64,000 nt of DNA. Source: Peptococcaceae bacterium BRH_c4a (GTDB lineage Bacteria; Bacillota; Desulfotomaculia; Desulfotomaculales; Desulfocucumaceae). The position numbers were made by a program, and so were the translations under genes. The stretch lies in assembly GCA_000961585.1 (NCBI GenBank), contig LADN01000054.1, positions 20,689 through 84,688 of the forward strand, written 5' to 3'. This document shows positions 52,575-59,801 of the stretch, in pieces; position 1 is the stretch's first letter; each line of letters starts with the position of its first letter. The notes below the pieces were generated by a model. The model did not search any database and had not been told where the DNA came from. It saw only the letters and a list, made by a program, of their open reading frames with translations.

Positions 52575-55061
52575 TTATTTCACCACTATATTTATTAATT
52601 TCCCCGGAACCGGGATGACCTTGACCACATTCCGGCCCTCCAGCAATTGCCGCACCCTGGGCTGGGAAAGCACCAGTTCACTCATCCTGTCGGGGGTGAT
52701 ATCGACCGGAACCAATATCCTGTCCTTTATTTTTCCGTTTATCTGGATAACAATGGTTACCTCTTCCTCGGCCACGGCATCCGGCCTGTAAGCGGGCCAT
52801 GGCTGCAGGTGAATGCTCTGGCTATGACCCGTTCCGTGCCAAAGCTCCTCGGCCATATGAGGAGCAAAGGGAGCCAGCAGAACCAGCAGTGTTTCCGCCG
52901 CCTCCTTGAGAACTGACGGTTCCCGGTCGGTTTCGGGAACCTCCCGGTACTGATTGAGGCCGTTAACCATCTCCATGATGGCGCTTACAGCGGTATTGAA
53001 GTTGAACCTGTTGCCCACATCTTCGGTTACTCTTTTAATGGTAACGTGGGTCAGGCGGTGCATCTCCCGGTCAACCCCCACCAGTTTATCTGTGTCAGGC
53101 TGACCGCCGCTCAGTTTTCCGGCCATGGGGGCCACCAGCCTCCACACCCTGTTCAGGAACCTGTAACAGCCCTCCACCCCCTGGTCGCTCCATTCCAGAT
53201 CCCTCTCCGGCGGGGCGGCAAAAAGTATGAAAAGCCGGGCGGTGTCCGCCCCGTATGCGCTCACAATATCTTCGGGGCTGACCACGTTGCCCTTTGACTT
53301 GGACATCTTGGCCCCGTCCTTTAGCACCATTCCCTGGGTCAGAAGATTGGTGAAGGGCTCAGTATTGGGCACCAGGTTTATATCGTTCAGAAACTTTGTA
53401 AAGAACCTGGAGTAAAGCAGATGCAGTATGGCATGCTCAACTCCGCCTATATACTGGTCCACGGGCTGCCAGTAGTTGATTTCGCTCTCGCCCCACACCC
53501 TTTCGGTGTTGCGGGGGCTGGTGTACCTGAAATAATAAAAGGAAGAACACATAAAGGTATCCATGGTGTCGGTTTCCCTCCGCCCGGGCCCGCCGCAACC
53601 GGGGCAGACAGCATTAACAAATTCCGGGCTGTCGGCCAGGGGCGATCGTCCGGTGGGCTTGAACTCCACGCTCATGGGCAGTTCCACCGGGAGGTCGGCA
53701 TCAGGCACCGGAACGATACCGCATTTTTCACAGTAGATGATGGGAATGGGAGCGCCCCAGTAGCGCTGACGGGAAATGAGCCAGTCTCTGAGCCGGAAGT
53801 TTATCACTCCTTTGCCGGCGCCCTTTTCTTCGCAGTACCTGATTACCGCTTTTATACCCTCTTTGTTGGGAAGCCCGTTAAAGGGACCGGAATTAACCAT
53901 TGACCCTTCCCCGGTGTAGGCCTCGGTCATTTTTTCCGGTTTCAGGTCAGGCCCTTCGGGCTGGATGACCACCTTTATGGAAAGGTCATACTTGCGAGCA
54001 AACTCGAAATCCCTCTGGTCGTGGGCCGGAACCCCCATTACACAGCCGGTGCCGTATTCCAGAAGGACGTAGTTGGCCACCAGAATGGGAACTCTTTCCC
54101 CGTTCAGAGGGTTTATGCAATGGGCCCCGGTATAAAGTCCTATTTTTTCGGCCTCTGTGGAGGTCCGATCAATTTCACTGAGATTCCTGACATTTTTAAC
54201 GAATTCCCTTATCTCAACAGCCTGGGGCCTGTCCTGGATGAGCTTTTCCACCAGAGGGTGCTCAGGGGCCAGAACCATGTAGGTTACCCCGAAAACCGTA
54301 TCCGGCCTGGTGGTGAACACCGTGATGGCATCCCCGCCCTCCACCGGGAAAACTATTTCTGCGCCCTCGCTGCGTCCTATCCAGTTTTCCTGCATTATCT
54401 TTACCTTTTCAGGCCAGCCCTTCAGTAGACTCAAATCTTCCAGAAGCCTGTCGGCGTATTTGGTAATGCTGAAAAACCACTGGTCCAGCTCTCTTTTTTC
54501 GACGCCGGTCTTACAGCGCTCGCAGGTTCCTTCCTTTACCTGCTCGTTGGCCAGAACGGTGGCGCAGGAGGGACACCAGTTAACGGCCGCTTTTTTCTTA
54601 TAAGCCAGGCCGTGTTTGTATAGCTGGAGAAAAAGCCACTGGGTCCAGCGATAGTACCCGGGATGGCAGGTGGCAATTTCCCGGCTCCAGTCATAACTTA
54701 TACCCAGTTGCTTCAACTGGGCCCTCATGGTATTTATATTTTCATAGGTCCACACCGCCGGGTGCATGTTGCCGTGCTTGATGGCCGCATTTTCGGCCGG
54801 AAGGCCGAAGGCGTCCCAGCCCATGGGATGCAGCACATTATATCCTTTCATGGTTAAATACCGGGCCAGCACGTCCCCTATGGAGTAATTCCTTACGTGG
54901 CCCATGTGGAGCTTGCCGGAGGGGTAGGGAAACATTTCCAGGCAGTAGTATTTGGGCTTTCGGCTGTCTTCAGCAACACGGTAAATATCCTCTTCGGCCC
55001 ACCTCTTCTGCCATTTTTCTTCAATTTCTCCAAAATAGTACCGGTCCTTCAACACTGCCAT
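52575..55061 (-). CDS. leuS: Leucyl-tRNA synthetase
   Basis: An 828-residue class I synthetase that charges tRNA-Leu. The HIGH-type motif is [20 protein letters not shown] near residue 45, the CP1 editing domain lies around 220-410 ([20 protein letters not shown] with the threonine-rich site), the zinc-binding segment around 500 contains [18 protein letters not shown], and KMSKSKGN lies near residue 580. The anticodon-binding and C-terminal domains end in IVVK. ATG with AGGAGGAG upstream. Its expression is controlled by the T-box leader at 55133-55494, which also contains a tRNA-Ala gene. Confidence 0.98.
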   Translation of the reverse strand: MAVLKDRYYFGEIEEKWQKRWAEEDIYRVAEDSRKPKYYCLEMFPYPSGKLHMGHVRNYSIGDVLARYLTMKGYNVLHPMGWDAFGLPAENAAIKHGNMHPAVWTYENINTMRAQLKQLGISYDWSREIATCHPGYYRWTQWLFLQLYKHGLAYKKKAAVNWCPSCATVLANEQVKEGTCERCKTGVEKRELDQWFFSITKYADRLLEDLSLLKGWPEKVKIMQENWIGRSEGAEIVFPVEGGDAITVFTTRPDTVFGVTYMVLAPEHPLVEKLIQDRPQAVEIREFVKNVRNLSEIDRTSTEAEKIGLYTGAHCINPLNGERVPILVANYVLLEYGTGCVMGVPAHDQRDFEFARKYDLSIKVVIQPEGPDLKPEKMTEAYTGEGSMVNSGPFNGLPNKEGIKAVIRYCEEKGAGKGVINFRLRDWLISRQRYWGAPIPIIYCEKCGIVPVPDADLPVELPMSVEFKPTGRSPLADSPEFVNAVCPGCGGPGRRETDTMDTFMCSSFYYFRYTSPRNTERVWGESEINYWQPVDQYIGGVEHAILHLLYSRFFTKFLNDINLVPNTEPFTNLLTQGMVLKDGAKMSKSKGNVVSPEDIVSAYGADTARLFILFAAPPERDLEWSDQGVEGCYRFLNRVWRLVAPMAGKLSGGQPDTDKLVGVDREMHRLTHVTIKRVTEDVGNRFNFNTAVSAIMEMVNGLNQYREVPETDREPSVLKEAAETLLVLLAPFAPHMAEELWHGTGHSQSIHLQPWPAYRPDAVAEEEVTIVIQINGKIKDRILVPVDITPDRMSELVLSQPRVRQLLEGRNVVKVIPVPGKLINIVVK

Positions 55062-55132
55062 AACTGCATCTCCTCCTACTGACGGGGCGTCCAGCCACCC
55101 ATTTTACCAAGTAAATCAAACTCTGCCAACAC

Positions 55133-55160
55133 AAAAACCCGCCCCATAAAGGGACGGGTT
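55133..55160 (-). terminator. T-box terminator hairpin of leuS
   Basis: In minus reading AACCCGTCCC-TTTAT-GGGGCGGGTT followed by TTTTG. The left arm would also pair with the T-box sequence next to it to form the antiterminator. Confidence 0.85.
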
Positions 55161-55201
55161 TTATTTGCCCGCGTTACCACCCTGATTGGTAAAGACTATA
55201 A

Positions 55202-55276
55202 TGGTGGAGCTGGCGGGAATCGAACCCGCGGCCTCTTCCATGCCAAGGAAGCGCGCTCCCTCTGCGCCACAGCCCC
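55202..55276 (-). tRNA. tRNA-Ala (GGC), inside the leuS T-box leader
   Basis: A complete cloverleaf with an encoded CCA end. The acceptor stem GGGGCTG pairs with CAGCTCC and contains the G3:U70 wobble pair that identifies tRNA-Ala. The D arm is GCGC-AGAGGGA-GCGC, the anticodon arm CTTCC-TTGGCAT-GGAAG with anticodon GGC, and the T arm GCGGG-TTCGAAT-CCCGC. All invariant positions I can check are present, so it looks functional. It has no promoter of its own that I can see; it would be transcribed with the leuS leader and released by RNase P and 3' processing. Confidence 0.93.
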
Positions 55277-55501
55277 ATGCGCTTTACCCTCTCAATGCGG
55301 ATAACGGCCGCCACCGTACCGGATTACTAATCTTTCCAAGCTTTCTATGCTGGCAACGCTCTTCTTTACTTTCTCCCGGTAAACTCCGGGGCGAGTTCAG
55401 CAACACTGCCCTGCCGCCTTACACCTTCCGGCGGCTCTCTGCCAGGCCAGGACCGCTTACTTGTCCCCTTCAAAGTCTTTTCTATAAGATTGACGAATTT
55501 C

Positions 55502-55530
55502 ATTATACGATATGGGCCATCATGTGTCAA
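55502..55530 (-). promoter_or_regulatory. Consensus promoter of the leuS leader and tRNA-Ala
   Basis: In minus reading a perfect TTGACA, 17-bp spacer and perfect TATAAT. This is the best sigma-A promoter in the window and explains how the leader, tRNA-Ala and leuS can share one transcript. Confidence 0.85.
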
Positions 55531-55561
55531 CTTTAAATAGTTTTATTTCCACAGTTATTAT

Positions 55562-55921
55562 TTACATACTGGCGGATATCCTCACCACGGGGGCATCCCC
55601 CCACAGGCGCTCCAGGTTGTAGAACCTGCGTTCCTCCTCCTGAAAAAGGTGAATTACCACATCTCCATAGTCCAGCAGTATCCACCGGCCTTCCCTGACT
55701 CCCTCTTTCCGGGGTACAAGACCCTCAAACTGCTCCTTGACCTTATCCACTATTTCTCCGGCAATTGCCTGGACATTAACTGACGAGCGGCCACTGCATA
55801 TAACGAAAAAATCGGCTATGGACGATATATTGCTGATATCCAAAACTTTGAAGTCATAGGCCTTTTTATCTCCGGCAGCCCGTACTGCCAGGTCGGCCAG
55901 TTCCCGTGGTTCAACCGTCAA
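55562..55921 (-). CDS. rsfS: Ribosomal silencing factor RsfS
   Basis: A 119-residue RsfS/Iojap protein that binds L14 and blocks subunit joining when nutrients are short. Diagnostic parts are KKAYDFKVLDISNISSIADF, FVICSGRSSVNVQAIAGEIV and RWILLDYGDVVIHLFQEEER. It is separated from nadD by an RRM gene, but in many Firmicutes nadD, yqeK and rsfS are close together; yqeK is not seen here. Confidence 0.95.
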   Translation of the reverse strand: MTVEPRELADLAVRAAGDKKAYDFKVLDISNISSIADFFVICSGRSSVNVQAIAGEIVDKVKEQFEGLVPRKEGVREGRWILLDYGDVVIHLFQEEERRFYNLERLWGDAPVVRISASM

Positions 55922-56086
55922 TCAGTACTCCTCCTTGTTATTAAGTGGTACTAAATATTATATTCTACTTCCCAGCCAAAGTTCCTTCTAAACCCCCGCT
56001 GAAGCAAGGGGGGACACCCCCCTTGAAACCCCTGGTTCAGGATATTTATCAACATAATTCCTCTGGAGTATAATTTCCTTAATCTT

Positions 56087-56114
56087 AAAAAAAGAAAACC
56101 TCCGTCAGGAGGTT
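56087..56114 (-). terminator. Terminator of the RRM protein gene
   Basis: In minus reading GAACCTCC-TGAC-GGAGGTTTTC, followed by seven T. It lies 16 bases past the RRM gene stop. Confidence 0.85.
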
Positions 56115-56129
56115 CCACCTTTTGAAGGT

Positions 56130-56390
56130 CTAACTGGGGCGTTCTTCCCTGGCCTTGGCTTCATTAACGGTTAGTACCCGCCCTTCCATTTCTGTACCGT
56201 TCAGTGCAGCTATAATCTGTTCGGCGTCCTGATCCGCCACCTCTACAAAACCAAACCCCCGGGACCGGCCCGTCTCACGGTCGGTAATTATCCGGCTGCT
56301 AATCACCTCTCCATATTGGGAAAAAAATTTTTCCAAATCCTCAGCCTTTGTGGCCCAGGGTAAGTTACCTACGTACAGGGTCCTCACCAC
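56130..56390 (-). CDS. RRM-type RNA-binding protein
   Basis: An 86-residue single RNA recognition motif. RNP2 is TLYVGNLPW and RNP1 is RGFGFVEVAD; between them lie KAEDLEKFFSQYGEVISSRI and the usual strand order. Such small proteins are common in cyanobacteria and many anaerobes and probably act as cold-inducible RNA chaperones. It starts at 56390 with GAGGTG upstream and has its own terminator, so it is likely monocistronic. Confidence 0.93.
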   Translation of the reverse strand: MVRTLYVGNLPWATKAEDLEKFFSQYGEVISSRIITDRETGRSRGFGFVEVADQDAEQIIAALNGTEMEGRVLTVNEAKAREERPS

Positions 56391-56507
56391 TTAATTCACC
56401 TCTTTCAATGGATGCTCATGCTTAATGTAAATGTATTATTTGCAAAACAAAAAGGACTGATACAGCAATCGGAGATTAAAGATTTTTCCATTTTAACTTT
56501 GTTTCAT

Positions 56508-57131
56508 TTATATGTAAAGCTCATTGCTATATATATAACTCTCCACCTCCTCGGGCAGTAAATATTTGATGGGCATTCCCTTTCCCACTCTCTCCCTTAT
56601 GTCGGTGGAGGATATGGCCAGGGCGGGAACCTCCATGACCGATATTTTATCAATACATTGGGAAGGAAGATCCCTTAGTATTCCCGAAAGGTTCTCCAGG
56701 CGGTATCCTGGCCTGGTGGCGGCAATAAAATGACAGATTTCCAGGAGTTCCTGCACCCGATGCCAGGTAAGTATCTCCAAAACGGCATCGGCCCCGGTAA
56801 TAAAATGCACCGTGGCGTCTGGCCGGGATCGGCGGAACTGGTTTACCGTATCTATGGTGTAGGAGGGGCCCATGCGCATTATTTCAATGTCCGAAACCTC
56901 AAAATTACTGTTACTGCCAGTGGCCAAAACGGTCATATTAAGCCGGTCAGAGGGATGGCTGATACTGCTGTTCCCCTTGTGGGGCGGCCTGGCGGCAGGC
57001 ACAAAAACCACGGAGTCCAGTCCGAAATGATGGCGGGCGCCCTCAGCGGCCACCAGGTGGCCGTAGTGAATAGGATCAAATGTGCCGCCCATAATTCCCA
57101 GTTTGCGCTTTTTATTGCCTTCATTACCCAT
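56508..57131 (-). CDS. nadD: Nicotinate-nucleotide adenylyltransferase
   Basis: A 207-residue NadD that adenylates nicotinic acid mononucleotide in NAD synthesis. KLGIMGGTFDPIHYGHLVAA near residue 10 is the nucleotidyltransferase motif, and ISSTDIRERVGKGM near 170 the second ATP-binding motif. ATG 57131 follows CTGAGGT with nine bases spacing; the longer open frame to 57179 lacks a site. It may be co-transcribed with rsfS genes further downstream only by read-through, since a terminator follows the RRM gene. Confidence 0.95.
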   Translation of the reverse strand: MGNEGNKKRKLGIMGGTFDPIHYGHLVAAEGARHHFGLDSVVFVPAARPPHKGNSSISHPSDRLNMTVLATGSNSNFEVSDIEIMRMGPSYTIDTVNQFRRSRPDATVHFITGADAVLEILTWHRVQELLEICHFIAATRPGYRLENLSGILRDLPSQCIDKISVMEVPALAISSTDIRERVGKGMPIKYLLPEEVESYIYSNELYI

Positions 57132-57406
57132 AATCCAAAACCTCAGGTTAATTCTATAAGCAGACCGGACAAAAAGCAATACAGCTTATACACATAATAA
57201 AGCGGACAGGTTATTTGATTATTCCCCCGGATATGTTAGACTTTAATGATGTCGGCAAGAAGATCTAACCCCACTCGGGATGGATTCAAGAATTTTCTTT
57301 ATTGAAGGAAAAGTATATTTGCGTATCGAAGTAACTCTAAAACACAATAACCCCGTTACATAATTGCGAATTATTATAAATGGGTTGCTATTAAGGAGGA
57401 GTGCCA

Positions 57407-58471
57407 ATGTATAATATAGCCGTTCATAAAGCGGAAACCCTGAAAAAAAGACCTCTGGACAGTGAGCTGACCTTCGGGACCATATTCACCGACCACATGT
57501 TCACCATGGACTATGTCGCCCCCGAGGGCTGGAAAAATCCTCGCATTGAGCCGTACCAACCGCTGGTTATGGACCCTTCCACCATGGTCCTTCATTACGG
57601 ACAAGCCATTTTTGAGGGTATAAAGGCCTACAGGAGAAGTAACGGCAAGGTGGGCATTTTTCGTCCCAGGTCTTACATATCAAGGCTTAACCGATCGGCG
57701 GAAAGACTTTGCATACCCAGTGTCGACGAGGAATTATTCTTTGAGGCCCTGACCAAACTGGTTGATCTGGAAAGCGACTGGGTACCGAAGTCAAAGGAAA
57801 CATCCCTTTACATCAGGCCCTTTATCATAGCCACCGACCCGTACCTGGGAGTCAGGCCCTCAAACACATACAAGTTTATGATTATACTTTCCCCGGTGGG
57901 GGCCTATTACCCGGAAGGCTTCAAGCCCGTCAGGATATTCGTTACCGACAGGTACGTGCGGGCCGTTAAAGGGGGACTGGGCTCCGTAAAGACCCCGGCC
58001 AATTACGCCGCCAGCCTGATGGCCGCCGAAGAGGCGAAAAAGGCGGGATATACCCAGGTTCTCTGGTTGGATGGGTGCCAGTTCAAGTATATTGAAGAAG
58101 TGGGCACCATGAATATATTCTTTGTAATAAACGATGAGGTGATTACCCCTCCCCTGGAAGGCAGCATACTGGGCGGCATGACCCGGGACTCGGTGCTATA
58201 TGCCGCCAGGAACTGGGGCCTCCGGGTAAAGGAACAGCCCATTACCATTGACGAGGTTTACGAAGCTTACCGGAAGGGCGCCCTGCAGGAGATATTCGGC
58301 ACCGGAACGGCCGCCGTTATCTCCCCGGTCAGTGAATTGAGGTGGAACGATAAAGTAATTATCCCCGGTGACGGAAACGTGGGCAAGGTGTCCCAGAAGC
58401 TTTACGATTATATATCCGGTGTACAGTACGGCCTGCTGCCGGACGATTTCAGCTGGGTGACCGAGCTGTAA
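57407..58471 (+). CDS. ilvE: Branched-chain amino acid aminotransferase
   Basis: A 354-residue class IV PLP aminotransferase of the BCAT II type (longer than the E. coli form). LHYGQAIFEGIKAYRRSNGK near 60-80 and RLNRSAERLCIPSVDEELF are typical; the PLP lysine lies in GGLGSVKTPANYAAS near 200, followed by VLWLDGCQFKYIEEVGTMNI and the EIFGTGTAAVISPV phosphate-binding loop. It makes valine, leucine and isoleucine from their 2-oxoacids with glutamate. ATG 57407 with AAGGAGGA six bases before; GTG 57401 would be too close. Terminator at 58514-58549. Confidence 0.96.
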   Translation: MYNIAVHKAETLKKRPLDSELTFGTIFTDHMFTMDYVAPEGWKNPRIEPYQPLVMDPSTMVLHYGQAIFEGIKAYRRSNGKVGIFRPRSYISRLNRSAERLCIPSVDEELFFEALTKLVDLESDWVPKSKETSLYIRPFIIATDPYLGVRPSNTYKFMIILSPVGAYYPEGFKPVRIFVTDRYVRAVKGGLGSVKTPANYAASLMAAEEAKKAGYTQVLWLDGCQFKYIEEVGTMNIFFVINDEVITPPLEGSILGGMTRDSVLYAARNWGLRVKEQPITIDEVYEAYRKGALQEIFGTGTAAVISPVSELRWNDKVIIPGDGNVGKVSQKLYDYISGVQYGLLPDDFSWVTEL

Positions 58472-58513
58472 AGAGCGTATACATAGCTCCCATCTTTTCC
58501 TTCGCCAATTGAG

Positions 58514-58549
58514 AGGAGCTTTCCGGATTACTCTGGAAAGCTCCTTTTT
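58514..58549 (+). terminator. Terminator of ilvE
   Basis: AGGAGCTTTCC and GGAAAGCTCCT form an 11-bp stem with a ten-base loop, ending in TTTTT. Confidence 0.88.
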
Positions 58550-58560
58550 ATAATTACTTT

Positions 58561-58845
58561 TTAATCAAAAATATCCTCAAACACATCGAAAAAGGACTTC
58601 TTTTTGTGATGTTTTTTGTGCTTGTGTTCATCGTGTTTATATTGTTGGCGGGCTTCATCCGGGTGTTTTTCCCCCTGGCCGTACATCTCATCATAATCCC
58701 GGCGAGCCTCCCGCCCGGCCGAAAGCATCTTTTCCATCTCGCCCCGGTCCAGCCAGACACCCCGGCAGCGGGGGCACACATCAATCAATACTCCCTGTTT
58801 AGTAACCTCTTGCATTTCAACTTCCCTGCAGATAGGGCAATACAT
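58561..58845 (-). CDS. Zinc-finger protein, zf-TFIIB family
   Basis: A 94-residue protein with a zinc ribbon at its N-terminus (MYCPICREVEM ... VLIDVCPRCRGVWLDRGEME), the zf-TFIIB type, where CPxC...CPxC(R)GxWLD is the signature. The second half is charged and histidine/lysine-rich (KHDEHKHKKHHKKKSFF), ending in an acidic helix DVFEDIFD. The start at 58845 has AGGAG about 12 bases upstream; ATG 58857 would touch that site. Function unknown; the His-rich tail could bind metal. Confidence 0.85.
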   Translation of the reverse strand: MYCPICREVEMQEVTKQGVLIDVCPRCRGVWLDRGEMEKMLSAGREARRDYDEMYGQGEKHPDEARQQYKHDEHKHKKHHKKKSFFDVFEDIFD

Positions 58846-58857
58846 TTTAACAACCAT

Positions 58858-59238
58858 CTCCTGTTATAGTTTTATAATACCGGCTCTTTCCTTGAAATTA
58901 TTCCCTGTCTGAACCCATTTCCCTTCCGTCTTTAATTAACCTCTACAATTTAAAGTATACAGACATTGCCGGTAACACTCCCCAAAGCCGGGATTAATTT
59001 CTTCGTAAATCATACGCATCTTTTCGTCCCTTTCCTCTATGAACCACTGCCTCAACTCGTCGTCAATGATATAAATGTCTTTCCTTACTATTTTTTATCA
59101 TCCCAATCTTCTTCACTTATATTACCCGGCTTCATTATCCATATTAATACAGGCTTGCCGGCCAAACAATTTATTGTTATTCCTGTACTTCAGTGGTAAA
59201 ATATTTCCAGGACATACCGTCGTAAAGGAGGACGTACC
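58858..59238. other. Gap without supported gene
   Basis: A minus-strand open frame of about 52 codons (58936 to about 59095) has a protein-like composition (DIYIIDDELRQWFIEERDEK) but no start codon with a ribosome site in frame. It may be a gene remnant. Nothing else is evident. Confidence 0.35.
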
Positions 59239-59679
59239 TTGAGTGAACAAATATTAAAGCAGATATTTGAAAAACTTGACGGCATGGAATCCGGCATAGC
59301 TGGCCTCAGATCCGATGTGGCCGGGCTGAAAACCGATGTGGCCGAACTTAAAACCGACGTGGCCGGGCTGAAAACTGACGTGGCTGTCCTTAAATCCGGC
59401 CAGCAGGAACATACCATGCTGTTAAAGGCACTGGAGCACCGGGTGGAAGAAAACACGGCCAGCCTGCACACCATGCAGGAAACCATGGATAACATGTCCG
59501 GCCGGCTTTCCCGTATCGAAAACAGGCAATTCAACGTTGAAAACAGGTTAGTTAACGTGGAAACCGGCCTGGGCCAGTTAACCGGCAAGGTTGCCTCCCT
59601 GGAAAACAGCATCGTTTACGTGGTGGACAAACTACAGGATCACGACATAGAAATCCATCGGCTGAAGAAGGCCAGGTAA
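59239..59679 (+). CDS. Coiled-coil protein with 21-bp coding repeats
   Basis: A 146-residue, entirely helical protein starting at TTG behind AAAGGAGG. Residues 20-53 are built from seven-residue units of the type GLKTDVA/ELKTDVA, encoded by near-identical 21-base repeats (about five units at 59300-59400). The rest keeps a heptad pattern (EHRVEENTASLHTMQETMDN, RIENRQFNVENRLVNVET). It resembles many unnamed tropomyosin-like bacterial proteins and probably forms a long homo-oligomer. There is no membrane segment or catalytic motif. The unit number could vary among strains by slippage. Confidence 0.75.
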   Translation: MSEQILKQIFEKLDGMESGIAGLRSDVAGLKTDVAELKTDVAGLKTDVAVLKSGQQEHTMLLKALEHRVEENTASLHTMQETMDNMSGRLSRIENRQFNVENRLVNVETGLGQLTGKVASLENSIVYVVDKLQDHDIEIHRLKKAR

Positions 59680-59748
59680 AAACCTTCCAGAACGGCAGTC
59701 GGATATTAGGAATACTTTGGAAAATGCGTATTGTTTTATTGCCGTAAA

Positions 59749-59790
59749 CGCAAAAGACCTTCCGGTCAGTTCACCGGAAGGTCTTTTGCG
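59749..59790. terminator. Bidirectional terminator
   Basis: CGCAAAAGACCTTCCGGT and ACCGGAAGGTCTTTTGCG form a perfect 18-bp stem with a six-base loop. It lies between the converging coiled-coil and YcdB/SLH genes. Confidence 0.88.
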
Positions 59791-59801
59791 TTCCGCATAT
59801 T

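Larger units (their letters stand above)
55133..55494 (-). promoter_or_regulatory. T-box riboswitch leader of leuS, interrupted by a tRNA-Ala gene
   Basis: Reading the minus strand from the promoter at 55502-55530: a Stem I-like region begins with GAAGGGGACAAGTAAG and includes GCAGAGAGCCGCC and GCTGAACTCGCCCC, whose CTC at 55395-55393 is a candidate leucine specifier. Then CGGCCGTTATCCGCATTGAG is the conserved region before Stem III. The T-box sequence AGGGTGGTAACGCGGG at 55183-55168 is nearly the consensus AGGGTGGNACCGCG, and a terminator follows. GGTAAAG (55288-55282) and CTTTACC (55194-55188) would form Stem III, and a complete tRNA-Ala lies in its loop. Uncharged tRNA-Leu would be sensed. 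Confidence 0.88.

Noticed and set aside
55202..55276. Idea that the tRNA-like sequence is a decoy or pseudo-tRNA
   Set aside because: All stems pair, T and D loops are normal, G3:U70 and encoded CCA are present; it reads as a functional tRNA-Ala.
57180..57406. Possible T-box or leader peptide for ilvE
   Set aside because: No AGGGTGG sequence, no hairpin with T-run and no codon-rich leader peptide could be found.
58936..59095. Minus-strand 52-codon open frame (DIYIIDDELRQWF...)
   Set aside because: It lacks a start codon with a ribosome site and is cut by stops just upstream; at best a remnant.
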